The notes: a model not told the origin generated them from the letters alone. DNA of 64,000 bases from Candidatus Brevundimonas colombiensis (GCA_029202665.1 CP119326.1:2790001-2854000), one strand, 5' to 3'. Positions 50,717 to 61,122 are shown, counted from the stretch's first letter. Made by a program: numbers and translations.

Positions 50717-52387
50717 TCAGGCTTCCGTCAGATCGCCTTCCGGCGTGACGACGAAGGCTTTCAGCCGCTTCAGCTCATAGGGCTTGGCCATGATGGTGGA
50801 CACAGCCCACAGCTCGCCCGTCATCCGCTCGCGCGTGATGTTCAGCAGAATATAGCCCTTGGCCGTCTGGTCGCAGAACTTGACCTCGGGGTTGGCCGCC
50901 GACAGCGCCACGCCTAACGGCAGACCGCCGACATGATCGCCCGGCGACGGGCTGGAGATCGAGGAGGTCCCGAACTCCACCGCCCGCCGCGCACCGGCGT
51001 TGTCGTACAGTTCGTTGACCCAGAAGGCGTGGCTGTCGCCCGCCAGCACGACCGGCGACAAGCCCGCGTCCGCAAAGGTCTCGTACAGACGCTCGCGCCC
51101 GGCCGGATAACCGTCCCAGCTGTCCAAATTGAACGGCAGGCCCAGCTTGAACAGCTGGATCGCCGCCTCGACCTGGGGCCGCACGTCGGCGGGCAGGCTG
51201 GCGACCATCTGCTGCACCTGCTCGGCCGGCATCATGCGCGTGATGTCCGGTCCCTTGACCCGCGCCATGATCACCTGATTGCCGATGATCTGCCACGGAC
51301 GGCCCGCCGCCTTGGATCGGCTCAGCGTCTCGCCGACCCATCGCCGCTGCGCCTCGCCCAGCAGGTCGCGATCGGGCGCCTGGCGCAGGGCCTCGAACGC
51401 CGCGACGTCCGGCGCGCCCTCGGCCGTCTTGGGAATATCATCGAAGGTCATCTGCTGGCCCCGCGCCAGCAGCCGCGTCTCGACCATCGTCAGACTGGCC
51501 AGATCGCCAAAATCGAAGCTGCGGTTGATCGCCTCCTTCAGCGTTCCCGCCTTGGGCTCGCGGATCGGCATCCATTCATAGTAGGCGCGAAGCGCGGCGG
51601 CCTTGCGCGTGGCGAAATCGCCTTCGGTCGCGGGCTGATGGTTTTCCGCCCCCGTCATCCAGGTGTCGTTGGCCACCTCGTGATCGTCCCACACGCAGAT
51701 GAACGGCGCGCGGGCGTGAGCGGCCTGCAGGTCGGGATCGGTCTTGCACTGGGCGTGACGCGTCCGATAGTCGGCCAGGGTCACGATCTCATGCGGCGGC
51801 TGAGGCGCGCGGTTCAGCGCCGCCCCCGAGGTCATGCCGTAATCCCCGGCCGCCGCCCCGTATTCATAGATATAGTCGCCCAGGTGCACGATCGCGTCCA
51901 GACGTTCGAGTTTGGACAAGGCGTCATAGGCGTTGAACAGGCCGCCCGGATAGAGCTGGCACGACACCACGCCCAGCGTCAGCTCCGGCGTCGCCCCTTC
52001 CGGCAGCGTCCGCACCCGTCCGACCGGCGAGACGACCTCGCCCGCGACGAAGCGGTAGAAATAGTCCTGACCCGGCGCCAGGCCCTGCCCGTCCAGGTCA
52101 TGTTTGACGGTGAAATCCCGCTCGGCCGACGCCTGCAGACCCGCGGCGCGGCGAACGATGTCGCGGAAGTCGGCATCGCGCGCCACCTCCAGCACCACGG
52201 CCACGTCGCCGCTCGCCCCATCGGCCGGGGTGACGCGCGTCCAGAAGACGGCCGAACGGGTGTCAGGATCGCCGCTGGCCACCCCGTGCAGGAAGGCGAC
52301 CCGGCCGGTGGCGGCGCCCTGCGCCAGGGCGGGCGTTGCAGCCCCCGCCCCCATCAGACCCAGGAGACTGCGGCGATCCAGTTTCAT
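50717..52387 (-). CDS. phoD: Alkaline phosphatase D (PhoD), Tat-exported
   Basis: 556 residues. Twin-arginine signal DRRSLLGLMGAGAATPALAQ; PhoD N domain; metallophosphatase motifs LGVVSCQLY, HLGDYIYEYG, WDDHEVANDTW and LAGDSHAFWVN. A Ca/Fe-dependent phosphodiesterase/phosphatase of the periplasm or surface. It starts 10 bp after the TonB-dependent receptor stop, so the two are co-transcribed. Confidence 0.94.
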   Translation of the reverse strand: MKLDRRSLLGLMGAGAATPALAQGAATGRVAFLHGVASGDPDTRSAVFWTRVTPADGASGDVAVVLEVARDADFRDIVRRAAGLQASAERDFTVKHDLDGQGLAPGQDYFYRFVAGEVVSPVGRVRTLPEGATPELTLGVVSCQLYPGGLFNAYDALSKLERLDAIVHLGDYIYEYGAAAGDYGMTSGAALNRAPQPPHEIVTLADYRTRHAQCKTDPDLQAAHARAPFICVWDDHEVANDTWMTGAENHQPATEGDFATRKAAALRAYYEWMPIREPKAGTLKEAINRSFDFGDLASLTMVETRLLARGQQMTFDDIPKTAEGAPDVAAFEALRQAPDRDLLGEAQRRWVGETLSRSKAAGRPWQIIGNQVIMARVKGPDITRMMPAEQVQQMVASLPADVRPQVEAAIQLFKLGLPFNLDSWDGYPAGRERLYETFADAGLSPVVLAGDSHAFWVNELYDNAGARRAVEFGTSSISSPSPGDHVGGLPLGVALSAANPEVKFCDQTAKGYILLNITRERMTGELWAVSTIMAKPYELKRLKAFVVTPEGDLTEA

Positions 52388-52397
52388 TGTCAGATCC

Positions 52398-54920
52398 TCA
52401 GAGCTTCAGCTTGAACGTCAGGCCGTATGATGCGGGCCGGCCGGCGATGAAGGTCGGCATGCCCAGACCGTCGCCGGTATTGCCGGCGTCCTTGATGTAT
52501 TTCTCGTCCAGAATATTGTCGCCAAAGGCTTCCACGCCCCAGTTGGCGCCGTCCGGCGTGTAGCGAACCCGCAGGTTCAGCAGGCCGTAGGCGTCTTGGT
52601 ATTCATCCTGGATCAGATCGGCGATGATCGAGCCCCGGGCCACCGTCTGCAGGTCCGGGCGGTCGTTGTCGTCGTCGAAGAAGATTTTGGACTGCCAGGT
52701 GTAGGTCGGCTGAACCTCGATCTCGCCGCCGGCCGTGGGCAGTCGCCAGGTCGCGCCGATCGAGGCGGCATGGTCGGGCGACAGGCGGAACTGGTTGCCG
52801 TCATAGACGCCGTTCTCGAACCGCGAATGGTTGTAGGCGTAGGTGGCGAACAGGTCGAACACGGGCGACAGGGCGAAGTTGGCCTGCCCCTCGAAGCCGT
52901 AGGACTTGGCCTCGCCGGCATTGGTGGTGACGAAGGTCGTGCCCTGCTGCACCGTCGTCTGGAAGTTCTCGTAGTTGTAGAAAAAGACCGCCCCGTCCAG
53001 CCGCAGCCGTCCGCCCATCAGGGCCGACTTGGCGCCGACCTCGTAGCTGTCGACCGTCTCGGCGTCGACGGTGCTGAAGCGGGCAGCCCCGCCCGGCGCC
53101 GCTGGCGGGCGGGCGCTGACGACTTCGGGACGGCGGCCACGCGCATAGTTGGCATAGACATTGGTGTCGTCCGTCAGGGCGTATCGGGCCGTGACGCGCC
53201 AGGTCACGCCGTCGTCCTTGGAGTCGAAATAGCTGAAGTCGCCGTTATTGGCCGTCGGCTGCGACGTCAGACCGAACAGCGGGAACAGGTTGGCCGGCAA
53301 GACGAGATAGGCCGGATTGGCCAGGGCGCCCAGGAAGGTCGGAATCTGCCCCGCCGGAATCGCGCCTGCCTGCAGCGCCAGCAGACCGCCCAGGGTCGAA
53401 CGGCTCTGCACCGAGCTGGCGAAGCCCGTCGTCTTGTCGTCGCGGGTGTAGCGAACGCCCGCCGACATCTCGAACCGGTCGGTGAAGGCGTAGGTCACAT
53501 CGGCGAAGACATCATAGGACGTCAGCTCCGAGTTGTTGATCGGCGTCTCGATGTGCGCCGGCTTCAGATTGTCGGCGATGGGGCTCGCAAAGGCGCCGGC
53601 GCCCAGCGGCGTCAGCAGCCCGCCCAGCGCCAGCTGGGCGACGGTCGGATAGGCGGCCATCGGCAGGGTGCGATCCCCCACCGTCGTCGCCGAACCGTCC
53701 AGCAGGCCGGCGAGTTGGGCCAGCAGCAGCCGTTCGTCGAACTGGGTCGGGGTGCGCTGATAGCCCTTTTCATGGAACCAGCCCGCGCCGACGAAGCCGC
53801 TGAGCCGCCCGCCGTTATCGAAGCCCAGACGCAGGTCCTGGCTCCATTGTTCGCCATGCGTGTCCTCGGCGGCCGTCAGGATCGGCAGGGAAACGCCGTC
53901 GGCGTCGAAGGTCTCGTAGTTGGTGAACTCGCGGTATGCGGTGGTCGAGTTCAGCGTCCAGTCGGCGTTCAGATTGAACCGCGCCAGACCCGTCACACCC
54001 CAGACCTTGCGGTCCAGACCCAGCGCCTTGCCGCCGTCGAAGGCCGCCCCCGGCGTCAGGGCCGCGCCGTCCCACGGAGCCTTGCCGCCCAGGACCGCCC
54101 CGGTGTTCGGATCAGCGGGCGCATAGGCGATCGACTTGAACGAAGTGCCGGACGCGTTGTCCTTCTGATAGTTGCCGATCACGTCGAACCGCATGGCGTC
54201 GGACGGCGCCCAGGCCCCCGAGAGACGAAGGGCGCGGGTCTCGATGGAGTTATAATCCTCGCCGCCCAGCAGGTTGTCGACCGAACCGTCGCGGGTCTTC
54301 AGTCGCGTGGCCAGACGCAGGCCCGCGGTCTCGCCGACCGGCAGGTTCAGCGCGCCCTCCACCATCCGATAGCCTTGGTTGCCGGCCTCGATATTGGCGT
54401 AGGCGTCGGTCATGCCCGGCCGCGCCCGGTTCTGCACCAGATTGACCGCACCGATCAGGGCGCCGCGTCCGTACAGCGTCGACTGCGGCCCCTTGGCCAC
54501 CTCGACCCGCTCCAGATCGAACAGTTCGACATAGGACCCGCGCGACTTGGAGATCGACACCCCGTCCTGGAACACCGACACGCGCGGCTCGGCCGTGGCC
54601 GATCCAGAGTCGGAGGTGATGCCGCGCATCACGAAGCCCGGATTGTTCGGCGACTGGTTCTGGACCAGGAAGCCCGGCACGAAGGCCGACAGCTGGTCGA
54701 ACTCCTGAATGCCCAGGTTCTCCAGGAACTGACCGGAATAGGCGGTCAGGGCGAAGGGCACGTCGATGGTCTTCTGTTCGCGCAGCTGGGCGGTGACGAT
54801 CACCTCGTCCACGGTGCTGACCGGCGCGGCCTCCTGCGCCCAGACGGCGGTTGCGCCCATCGTGACGCCCGTCAGGGTCGCGGCGGCCAGCAGGCGCGCC
54901 TTCAGCGTGGTCTTGAACAT
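52398..54920 (-). CDS. TonB-dependent receptor (phoD-linked)
   Basis: 840 residues. Signal peptide (MFKTTLKARLLAAATLTG to VWAQ), plug domain with VDEVIVTAQLREQ (TonB box region), IQEFDQLSAFVPGF and VEVAKGPQSTLYGRGALIGAVN, then a 22-strand barrel ending SYGLTFKLKL. Imports a large or scarce solute through the outer membrane. The 10-bp gap to phoD suggests a phosphate ester or nucleotide-like substrate. No Pho box was recognised upstream. Confidence 0.92.
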   Translation of the reverse strand: MFKTTLKARLLAAATLTGVTMGATAVWAQEAAPVSTVDEVIVTAQLREQKTIDVPFALTAYSGQFLENLGIQEFDQLSAFVPGFLVQNQSPNNPGFVMRGITSDSGSATAEPRVSVFQDGVSISKSRGSYVELFDLERVEVAKGPQSTLYGRGALIGAVNLVQNRARPGMTDAYANIEAGNQGYRMVEGALNLPVGETAGLRLATRLKTRDGSVDNLLGGEDYNSIETRALRLSGAWAPSDAMRFDVIGNYQKDNASGTSFKSIAYAPADPNTGAVLGGKAPWDGAALTPGAAFDGGKALGLDRKVWGVTGLARFNLNADWTLNSTTAYREFTNYETFDADGVSLPILTAAEDTHGEQWSQDLRLGFDNGGRLSGFVGAGWFHEKGYQRTPTQFDERLLLAQLAGLLDGSATTVGDRTLPMAAYPTVAQLALGGLLTPLGAGAFASPIADNLKPAHIETPINNSELTSYDVFADVTYAFTDRFEMSAGVRYTRDDKTTGFASSVQSRSTLGGLLALQAGAIPAGQIPTFLGALANPAYLVLPANLFPLFGLTSQPTANNGDFSYFDSKDDGVTWRVTARYALTDDTNVYANYARGRRPEVVSARPPAAPGGAARFSTVDAETVDSYEVGAKSALMGGRLRLDGAVFFYNYENFQTTVQQGTTFVTTNAGEAKSYGFEGQANFALSPVFDLFATYAYNHSRFENGVYDGNQFRLSPDHAASIGATWRLPTAGGEIEVQPTYTWQSKIFFDDDNDRPDLQTVARGSIIADLIQDEYQDAYGLLNLRVRYTPDGANWGVEAFGDNILDEKYIKDAGNTGDGLGMPTFIAGRPASYGLTFKLKL

Positions 54921-55039
54921 CGGATTCCCCAGATTCGGCTAAGCTGGGGCCGTGCCTACGCGCCGGCCATGTCGGCCGAACGACGCCGCCGCGTCGTCTT
55001 CGCAACGCTGGAACGACAGACTGACGACGATTGATCCGT

Positions 55040-56371
55040 TTACCGACGAGGTAAGACGCCGTCCGCCGATGGGCTAAAATCCCGGTCGAAATGGCAACCG
55101 CCATCATACCGCTGCGCCGCCGTATGACACAGGGCCGCCACGCTGGCCGGCGTCGGTTTGGCGCCGTCGTCCAACCAATGCATCATCGCCTGGAACAGAC
55201 CGACATATTCCGGCGTCGCCAGCCGGCTGTGCTGGTCTTCATCGGTGAAGGTCTGAACCAGCAGGTCGGACCGACCGGCGGCGGCGACTGTATCGCGATA
55301 CAGCGCCTCGTTCGACACGAAGGCCGTCGGGTCGTTCTTGGCGTGAATGGTCAGGGTCGGCGCCACGATCAGGCCGCTGAGATCGGCGTCATAGGCCAGA
55401 CGCGCCACGCCCATCGGATCGGCGGTGAACCGCGCTGCCCCAGCGTTCAACGCCGCATCGTCATGCGACCCCTGATAGACTGTCCGGCTGTTGTCGAAGG
55501 GATTCAGCCCGGCCAGGCGACGTTGAACCATGTCGCGGAACAGGAAGGTGGCCCAGGACAGGTGGGCGACCAGCTGATCCTCGCGGATGCCCGTCACGGC
55601 CAGAATATCGGCCAGATTGCGTTTCTGGACGGCGGTGCGCCGTACTTCCGGCAGGCCGACGCCGGTGCAGGTCTGGACCCGCTCCGCCAGTTGCGCGCGG
55701 GTCATGTCGGCGTCCGCCGGCAGGCCCTGCCACAGCGGATATTGCATTTCATCCGGGCGCGGATGATTGCGGCAATAGAACTGATAGACGGCTCGCAGAT
55801 CGGCGCGGAACCGATAGGTGCGCGTGCCCCCGCCGATCACGCCATTGGTCAGGATCACCCCGTCCCACACCACCTTGCCCTCTGCGTCGCGGGCATACAG
55901 TTCGGCCGTCTTTGCCGCGACATTGCCGCCCCACGACTGGCCGTGCAGCAGTGTGCGGCGCGGCCGGCCGAAAGCGTCCCAGAAGATCTGGCGCAGGTCG
56001 TCCGTGTCCTCCGCCGCCATCCGCACGCCGTAGCCGCCCCGACGATAGGTCGATCCGGCCCAGGCGAAACCCTCCTGGACCGTCATGGAGAACCGTTCCA
56101 GATCCTCCAGCGGATCGTTCGCCTCTGGCGCGCCGGTGCGGGGCCCGCCGTGGGCGTGGACCACCAGCACGCCGTTCCAGGTCATGGGCACGGCGATCCA
56201 GTAGAAGCCGCCCTTGGCCGCCCTGCCCGTCCAGCACCGGGTCTGCGCCGGCAGGTAGTCGGGACAGGTTGCGGCCGCCGGGGCGGGGGCGAGAGGCGTC
56301 GACGCCGAGGCGGCCGGCGCGACCAGGGCGGCGATCATGGCCGCCAGGGTCGAAAGCACAGGAAGCTTCAT
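55040..56371 (-). CDS. Secreted alpha/beta hydrolase
   Basis: 443 residues. Signal peptide (AAMIAALVAPAASAS). Catalytic Ser146 in GQSWGG, candidate acid in IHAKNDPTAF and His in DEDQHSRLA. The oxyanion HGGPRTG is present. Substrate unknown: an ester or peptide-like compound. It lies 21 bp after a TonB receptor on the same strand, fitting a role in processing the imported compound in the periplasm. A helical lid is likely between residues 190 and 290. Confidence 0.8.
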   Translation of the reverse strand: MKLPVLSTLAAMIAALVAPAASASTPLAPAPAAATCPDYLPAQTRCWTGRAAKGGFYWIAVPMTWNGVLVVHAHGGPRTGAPEANDPLEDLERFSMTVQEGFAWAGSTYRRGGYGVRMAAEDTDDLRQIFWDAFGRPRRTLLHGQSWGGNVAAKTAELYARDAEGKVVWDGVILTNGVIGGGTRTYRFRADLRAVYQFYCRNHPRPDEMQYPLWQGLPADADMTRAQLAERVQTCTGVGLPEVRRTAVQKRNLADILAVTGIREDQLVAHLSWATFLFRDMVQRRLAGLNPFDNSRTVYQGSHDDAALNAGAARFTADPMGVARLAYDADLSGLIVAPTLTIHAKNDPTAFVSNEALYRDTVAAAGRSDLLVQTFTDEDQHSRLATPEYVGLFQAMMHWLDDGAKPTPASVAALCHTAAQRYDGGCHFDRDFSPSADGVLPRR

Positions 56372-56392
56372 CGCGCCGACCTTCTCTTTTCC

Positions 56393-59300
56393 TCAGAACG
56401 TCTTGGAGACGTTGACGTACCAGTAGCGGCCATAGGGATTGTAGAGCGCACCCAGATAGCCCGACGAAGTCAACGGAGGCTGCTCGTCGGTTATGTTGCG
56501 CGCGCCGACGCGGATGGTGGCGTCCGAGGCGAAACCGGCGGCTTTCCCGAACTCATACTGGCCGTACAGATTGGCCGTGATCTGGCTGTCGACCTGCCAG
56601 GAATCGCCCTGGGCGCTCAAGAAGCCGGTTTCGGTCACGGCGCTGTTGTACTGGGTGAAGGCGCCGACCTGCCACGGACCTTGCGACCAGGTGAAGGAGC
56701 CCGTCACTCGCCATTCCGGCCGGCCGTTGCGGGCCAGGAGGGTCTGCGACAAAGGCAGAGGCGTCAGGGCGTTGATCAGCCCCGCCTGGCGCGCTTCGAA
56801 CAGCGAGTCCACCAGGGCGCCCGGCGACCGATCGAACTTCGTCAGATGCGCGGCGTTCAGGCTGGCGCGGAAGTTGCCCCACGGCGTGCCGCGCAGTCGC
56901 CATTGCATCCCGATGTCGACGCCTTCGACCGTCTGCGGCAGCAGATTGATGAACTGATCGCTGATCGAGACGATCTGTCCGACAGGCGTGATGCCCGTGC
57001 CGTCGAACAAGGCGATATCGTCGGCGTTGACGGGCGCGCGGGTCACGTTCGGGTTTCGCGTGCCCTGCAGGATGTTCAGATAATCGAGCACCACATTGGG
57101 CTGCGCCCCCAGCAGGCCGACGATCTTCTCCTGCTCGATCTTCCAGCGATCGACGGTGAAGGTGAAACGACCGAACTGCTCGGGAATGAACCAGGGTTGC
57201 AGCACCAGGCCGATGGATTGGTTGGTGCTTTCCTCGGGTTGCAGATCGGGATTGCCCGACACCAGCAATGACGCGCTGGCGGGCTGCGAACACTCGTTGA
57301 ACTTGAAGTTGGGATTCTTCCGAAGCTGCGCCTCGCACCGCACATAGTCGTTGGTCGTGGCCAGGCGGCCATACTGGGCTGCATTAGTCTGCTCCAGGTT
57401 CGGCGCGCGGAAGCCTTCGGAATACGAACCCCGGATACGCACCCCCTCAATCACGTCCCACGCCATGGCGATCTTGGGTTTGGCCACGTCGCCGAAGTCG
57501 GAATAGTGTTCGTAACGACCGGCCAGTTGCAGATCCAGGCTGCGGACCAGCGGGATGTTCATCTCGGGCGAGACCACCGGCACGGCGAACTCGATATAGG
57601 CCGAATAGACCTCGCGCTTGCCATAGGTGTCGGGGTTGGAGCTGACGGCGGCGATATTGGACTGACTGACATCGCCCGACACGCTGTCGCGGAAGACATT
57701 GGTCCCGTCCAGATCGGCGTCGCGGTCGTCACGCTGGGTTTCCCGGCGCGCCTCGACCCCCAGGGCCATGCCGACAGGCCCGCCCGGCAGGGTGAAGACG
57801 TCCGGCCGGCTGACCTTGAAATCCCACAGCGCCAGCGTCGTCTTGGACACGCGTGTCAGATCGGTGGTGATGGCGTCGATGGCTGCCTGGGAGCTGGGGG
57901 TGCAGTCGCCATAGTTGGTGTCGTTCACGCACCCGCCGCTGAACGGATTGTAGGCGTCCGGCGTCGACAGGGCCAGATTGGCCTGCAGCGCGGTCAGGTT
58001 GACGGCGTTGGAGCTGTCCGTCGCCTCGGCCTCCGAATACAGCAGCGCGCTTTCCCAGTCGAAGCCGCGCCATTCGCCGCGCAGGCCGCCCAGGAACCGG
58101 GACTGCCAGTTGTCCACGTCCACGACCTGGGCGCCCAGGTCGTTGAACCGATAGCGCACCAGCTTCACCGGCGTCCCGGCGACGGGAACATTGGTCAGCC
58201 CCGACAGACGATTGGGGTTGCGCGTGCCATCGGCGAAAGTCACCGGCCCGAACGGATTCCAATAGTTGCTGGCCGGAATCCACAGTTGGTTCAGCAGAAT
58301 GGTCGGCGGCTGAATATTCTGGGTGGTCGCCGTGTAATAGCCCAACTCGCCAAATGCGGTGACGCCGTTGTCGAGATCATAGTGACCAGACACGAACAGG
58401 TTCAATCGCTCGATGTCCGGGGACTGGGTCGTGCCGCGCGCGCCGTCGTAACGCAGCTCGCGCGAGTTGGTGTAGCTGATGTTGCCGCTGGCCAGACAGA
58501 CATCGCCGCCCACGGGCGCCGTGCAGCCATAGCTGGACGGCTGATTATGGAAGGCCCCGGCGCCGGTCGTCAGATTGGTCGATCCGCGCTTCACCTGGAA
58601 CGGCGTCAGGAAGTTCGCCCAAGGGGTGTAGGATGAGCGACCATCCGCGTCGGTCGAATTCTCATAGCCCGGCACATTGGCGAACAGGCTGCGACGGTCG
58701 TCGCTGGCGGTATAGGGTTCGTCGCTGGCCTGCTGGGCCGTGCGGTTGGTGTAGTCCAGGAAGCCCGACAGATTGCCGCGCTCGAAATCCTTGCCGGCGA
58801 ACAGGCCCAGGGTGAACTCGCGACGATGGGTGCCCTCGGCGCCGCCGTATTGGGCCTTCATCTCCAGCCCGTCGAAATCCTCGCGCAGCACCGTATTGAC
58901 CACGCCTGCGACCGCGTCCGCGCCATAGATGGCCGCCGCCCCGTCCAGCAGCACCTCCAGCCGCTCCAGCCCCGACACGGGAATGGCGTTGGAGTTATAG
59001 CTCAGGACCGGCACCGTGCCGGTGTCCGACGTACCCTGGCTGGTGGGGTGCTGAACGATGCGGCGGCCGTTCAGCAGGACCAGGGTGTTGCCCACGCCCA
59101 GCGAGCGCAGGTTGACCGAGTTGACGTCGCCGCGCGCCGCATTGGACGTCTGCGGATTATTGGCGCTGGAAAACATCACGTCGCCCATCTGGGGAATGGA
59201 GCGCAGCAGGTCGTCGCCGCTGACCGCGCCGGTGGCGACGATCTCTTCCTGGGTGACGACCGTCACCGGCAGGGCCGCCGTGGTCGAGGCGCCGCGGATC

Positions 59301-59461
59301 TGAGAGCCGACAACGACGATATCCTCGACCTGGGCCGTCTGCGCGTCGTCGTCGGTAGATGGCGATGGCGGCGGCGTCTGCTGCGCGGCGGCGGCGGTCG
59401 AGATCATCAGTACGGCCGTGGCCGCGCCCGCCATCAAGGCGAACTTGGATTGGGTCTTCAT
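56393..59461 (-). CDS. TonB-dependent receptor (large, dctA-linked)
   Basis: 1022 residues. Signal peptide (MKTQSKFALMAGAATAVLM onward), plug with VEDIVVVGSQIRGA, NTLVLLNGRRIV and LERLEVLLDGAAAIYGADAVAGVVN, and a C-terminal barrel ending YNPYGRYWYVNVSKTF. The long plug-to-barrel organisation and the GSQIRGA box are typical of the receptors with very broad substrates common in Caulobacterales. Gap to dctA is 67 bp with a GC-rich hairpin, to the hydrolase 21 bp. Confidence 0.92.
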   Translation of the reverse strand: MKTQSKFALMAGAATAVLMISTAAAAQQTPPPSPSTDDDAQTAQVEDIVVVGSQIRGASTTAALPVTVVTQEEIVATGAVSGDDLLRSIPQMGDVMFSSANNPQTSNAARGDVNSVNLRSLGVGNTLVLLNGRRIVQHPTSQGTSDTGTVPVLSYNSNAIPVSGLERLEVLLDGAAAIYGADAVAGVVNTVLREDFDGLEMKAQYGGAEGTHRREFTLGLFAGKDFERGNLSGFLDYTNRTAQQASDEPYTASDDRRSLFANVPGYENSTDADGRSSYTPWANFLTPFQVKRGSTNLTTGAGAFHNQPSSYGCTAPVGGDVCLASGNISYTNSRELRYDGARGTTQSPDIERLNLFVSGHYDLDNGVTAFGELGYYTATTQNIQPPTILLNQLWIPASNYWNPFGPVTFADGTRNPNRLSGLTNVPVAGTPVKLVRYRFNDLGAQVVDVDNWQSRFLGGLRGEWRGFDWESALLYSEAEATDSSNAVNLTALQANLALSTPDAYNPFSGGCVNDTNYGDCTPSSQAAIDAITTDLTRVSKTTLALWDFKVSRPDVFTLPGGPVGMALGVEARRETQRDDRDADLDGTNVFRDSVSGDVSQSNIAAVSSNPDTYGKREVYSAYIEFAVPVVSPEMNIPLVRSLDLQLAGRYEHYSDFGDVAKPKIAMAWDVIEGVRIRGSYSEGFRAPNLEQTNAAQYGRLATTNDYVRCEAQLRKNPNFKFNECSQPASASLLVSGNPDLQPEESTNQSIGLVLQPWFIPEQFGRFTFTVDRWKIEQEKIVGLLGAQPNVVLDYLNILQGTRNPNVTRAPVNADDIALFDGTGITPVGQIVSISDQFINLLPQTVEGVDIGMQWRLRGTPWGNFRASLNAAHLTKFDRSPGALVDSLFEARQAGLINALTPLPLSQTLLARNGRPEWRVTGSFTWSQGPWQVGAFTQYNSAVTETGFLSAQGDSWQVDSQITANLYGQYEFGKAAGFASDATIRVGARNITDEQPPLTSSGYLGALYNPYGRYWYVNVSKTF

Positions 59462-59528
59462 GGTTTCCTCCTCCCGGGCCGCCGTTATGTCGGCGGTCCC
59501 GTCTGCTGTTGTTTGTCGTCCTCGCGCC

Positions 59529-60884
59529 TCAGTCCTTGGCGAGGACCAGATCGTCTCCGGGTCCGGCCGCTGGATCGGGTCCGGCGGCGATCGGCTGTGG
59601 TTGTCCGTTCAGCGCTGCGGTCAGGGCGTCGCGATCCAGCGCGTTCTCCCAGCGGGCCACCACGATGGTCGCCACGGCGTTGCCGATGAAGTTGGTCAGG
59701 GCCCGGCACTCGCTCATGAAGCGGTCGATGCCCAGGATCAGCGCCATGCCGGCGACCGGCACGTCCGGCACGACCGACAGGGTCGCCGCCAAGGTGATGA
59801 AGCCCGCGCCTGTGATGCCCGCCGCCCCCTTGGAGCTGAGCATGGCCACCAGCAGCAGGGTGATCTGCTGCCAGATCGTCAGGTCGATGTTCAGCGCCTG
59901 GGCGATGAACAGGGCCGCCATCGTCATATAGATGTTGGTGCCGTCCAGATTGAACGAATAGCCGGTGGGCACGACCAGGCCGACCACCGACTTGGCGGCG
60001 CCGGCCCGCTCCATCTTGGAGATCAGACTGGGCAGGGCGGCCTCGGAGCTGGAGGTGCCCAGCACCAGCAGCAGTTCTTCCTTCAGATACCGGATCAGCT
60101 TCAGGATCGAGAAGCCGTTGGCGATCCCCACCAGGCCCAGCACGCCGACCACGAAGATGATGGCCGTGGCGTAGAAGGTGACGATCAGCGCCGCCAGATT
60201 GGCGATGGAGGCGATGCCATAGGCGCCGATGGTGAAGGCGAAGGCGCCGAACGCCCCGATGGGCGCGGCCTTCATGACGATGGCCACCAGTTTGAACACC
60301 GCCACGCTCAACGTCTCGAACAGGTCGAGCACAGGCTGGGCGCGATCGCCGATCAACGCCAGAGAGACGCCGAACAGGATGGAGACGAACAGCACCTGCA
60401 GGATATTGCCGGTCGAAAAGGCGCTGACCAGCGTGTCGGGAATGACCCCCATCAAGAAGCCGACGATGGTGCTTTCATGCGCGGCGGCGGCGTATTGCTC
60501 CACCGCGCCCGCGTTCAGCGTCGCCGGGTCGATGTTCAGCCCGTGGCCGGGCCGCACGACATTGGCGATGATCAGTCCGATGATCAGGGCCAGGGTGGAG
60601 AAGACCAGGAAATAGGCGAAGGCCTTGGCCGCCACCCGCCCGACGCTGCCCAGATCGCGCATTCCGGCGATGCCGGTCACGATGGTCAGGAAGATCACCG
60701 GCGCGATCACCATCTTCACCAGCTTGATGAAGCCGTCGCCCAGCGGCTTCAGACGCTCGCCGAAATCGGGCCAGAAATGGCCGATCAGCGCGCCCAGCGC
60801 GATGGCGATCAACACCTGGAAATACAGGTGCCGATAGAACGGCCGACGCACCACCGGCGCGGTCTCTGACGGAACTGGGATCAC
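59529..60884 (-). CDS. dctA: C4-dicarboxylate transporter DctA
   Basis: 451 residues, DAACS family. Eight helices with hairpin motifs: SSSEAALPSLISKME (the serine-rich hairpin), VVPTGYSFNLDGTNIYMTMAALF and ITGAGFITLAATL. Sodium/proton symport of succinate, fumarate and malate. GTG start at 60884 with CAGGAG. Divergent from dctB. A GG-N10-GC match in the intergenic region at about 60977-60990 (minus strand) is too weak to call a sigma-54 promoter. Confidence 0.95.
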   Translation of the reverse strand: MIPVPSETAPVVRRPFYRHLYFQVLIAIALGALIGHFWPDFGERLKPLGDGFIKLVKMVIAPVIFLTIVTGIAGMRDLGSVGRVAAKAFAYFLVFSTLALIIGLIIANVVRPGHGLNIDPATLNAGAVEQYAAAAHESTIVGFLMGVIPDTLVSAFSTGNILQVLFVSILFGVSLALIGDRAQPVLDLFETLSVAVFKLVAIVMKAAPIGAFGAFAFTIGAYGIASIANLAALIVTFYATAIIFVVGVLGLVGIANGFSILKLIRYLKEELLLVLGTSSSEAALPSLISKMERAGAAKSVVGLVVPTGYSFNLDGTNIYMTMAALFIAQALNIDLTIWQQITLLLVAMLSSKGAAGITGAGFITLAATLSVVPDVPVAGMALILGIDRFMSECRALTNFIGNAVATIVVARWENALDRDALTAALNGQPQPIAAGPDPAAGPGDDLVLAKD

Positions 60885-61122
60885 GAAAGGCTCCTGATAT
60901 GCGGCGGGGCCGCAGTCTCCTCGATGGACGCGATCTTCGCCGCGCTCCGTTCACAAGACCATTCCGCACTGCGCAGAAGCGGCCAAGCGCATCCCGAATA
61001 TTTGACCAAACTTCTGTTCTTGTTGAATTATATCCGTCGCCAGCCGATGAGACGCGCCGCGTTAGTGCGATATTTCGCGCAGACGTCTAGCATTGGCGTG
61101 CGATTATCCGCACAATCCCGCC

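Noticed and set aside
52596..57271. Two long plus-strand frames opposite the TonB receptors and hydrolase
   Set aside because: Antisense shadows with no domains and no ribosome sites.
60970..61000. Possible sigma-54 promoter for dctA (GG-N10-GC)
   Set aside because: Only the GG/GC spacing fits; the -12 TTGC is absent. Too weak to list as a feature.
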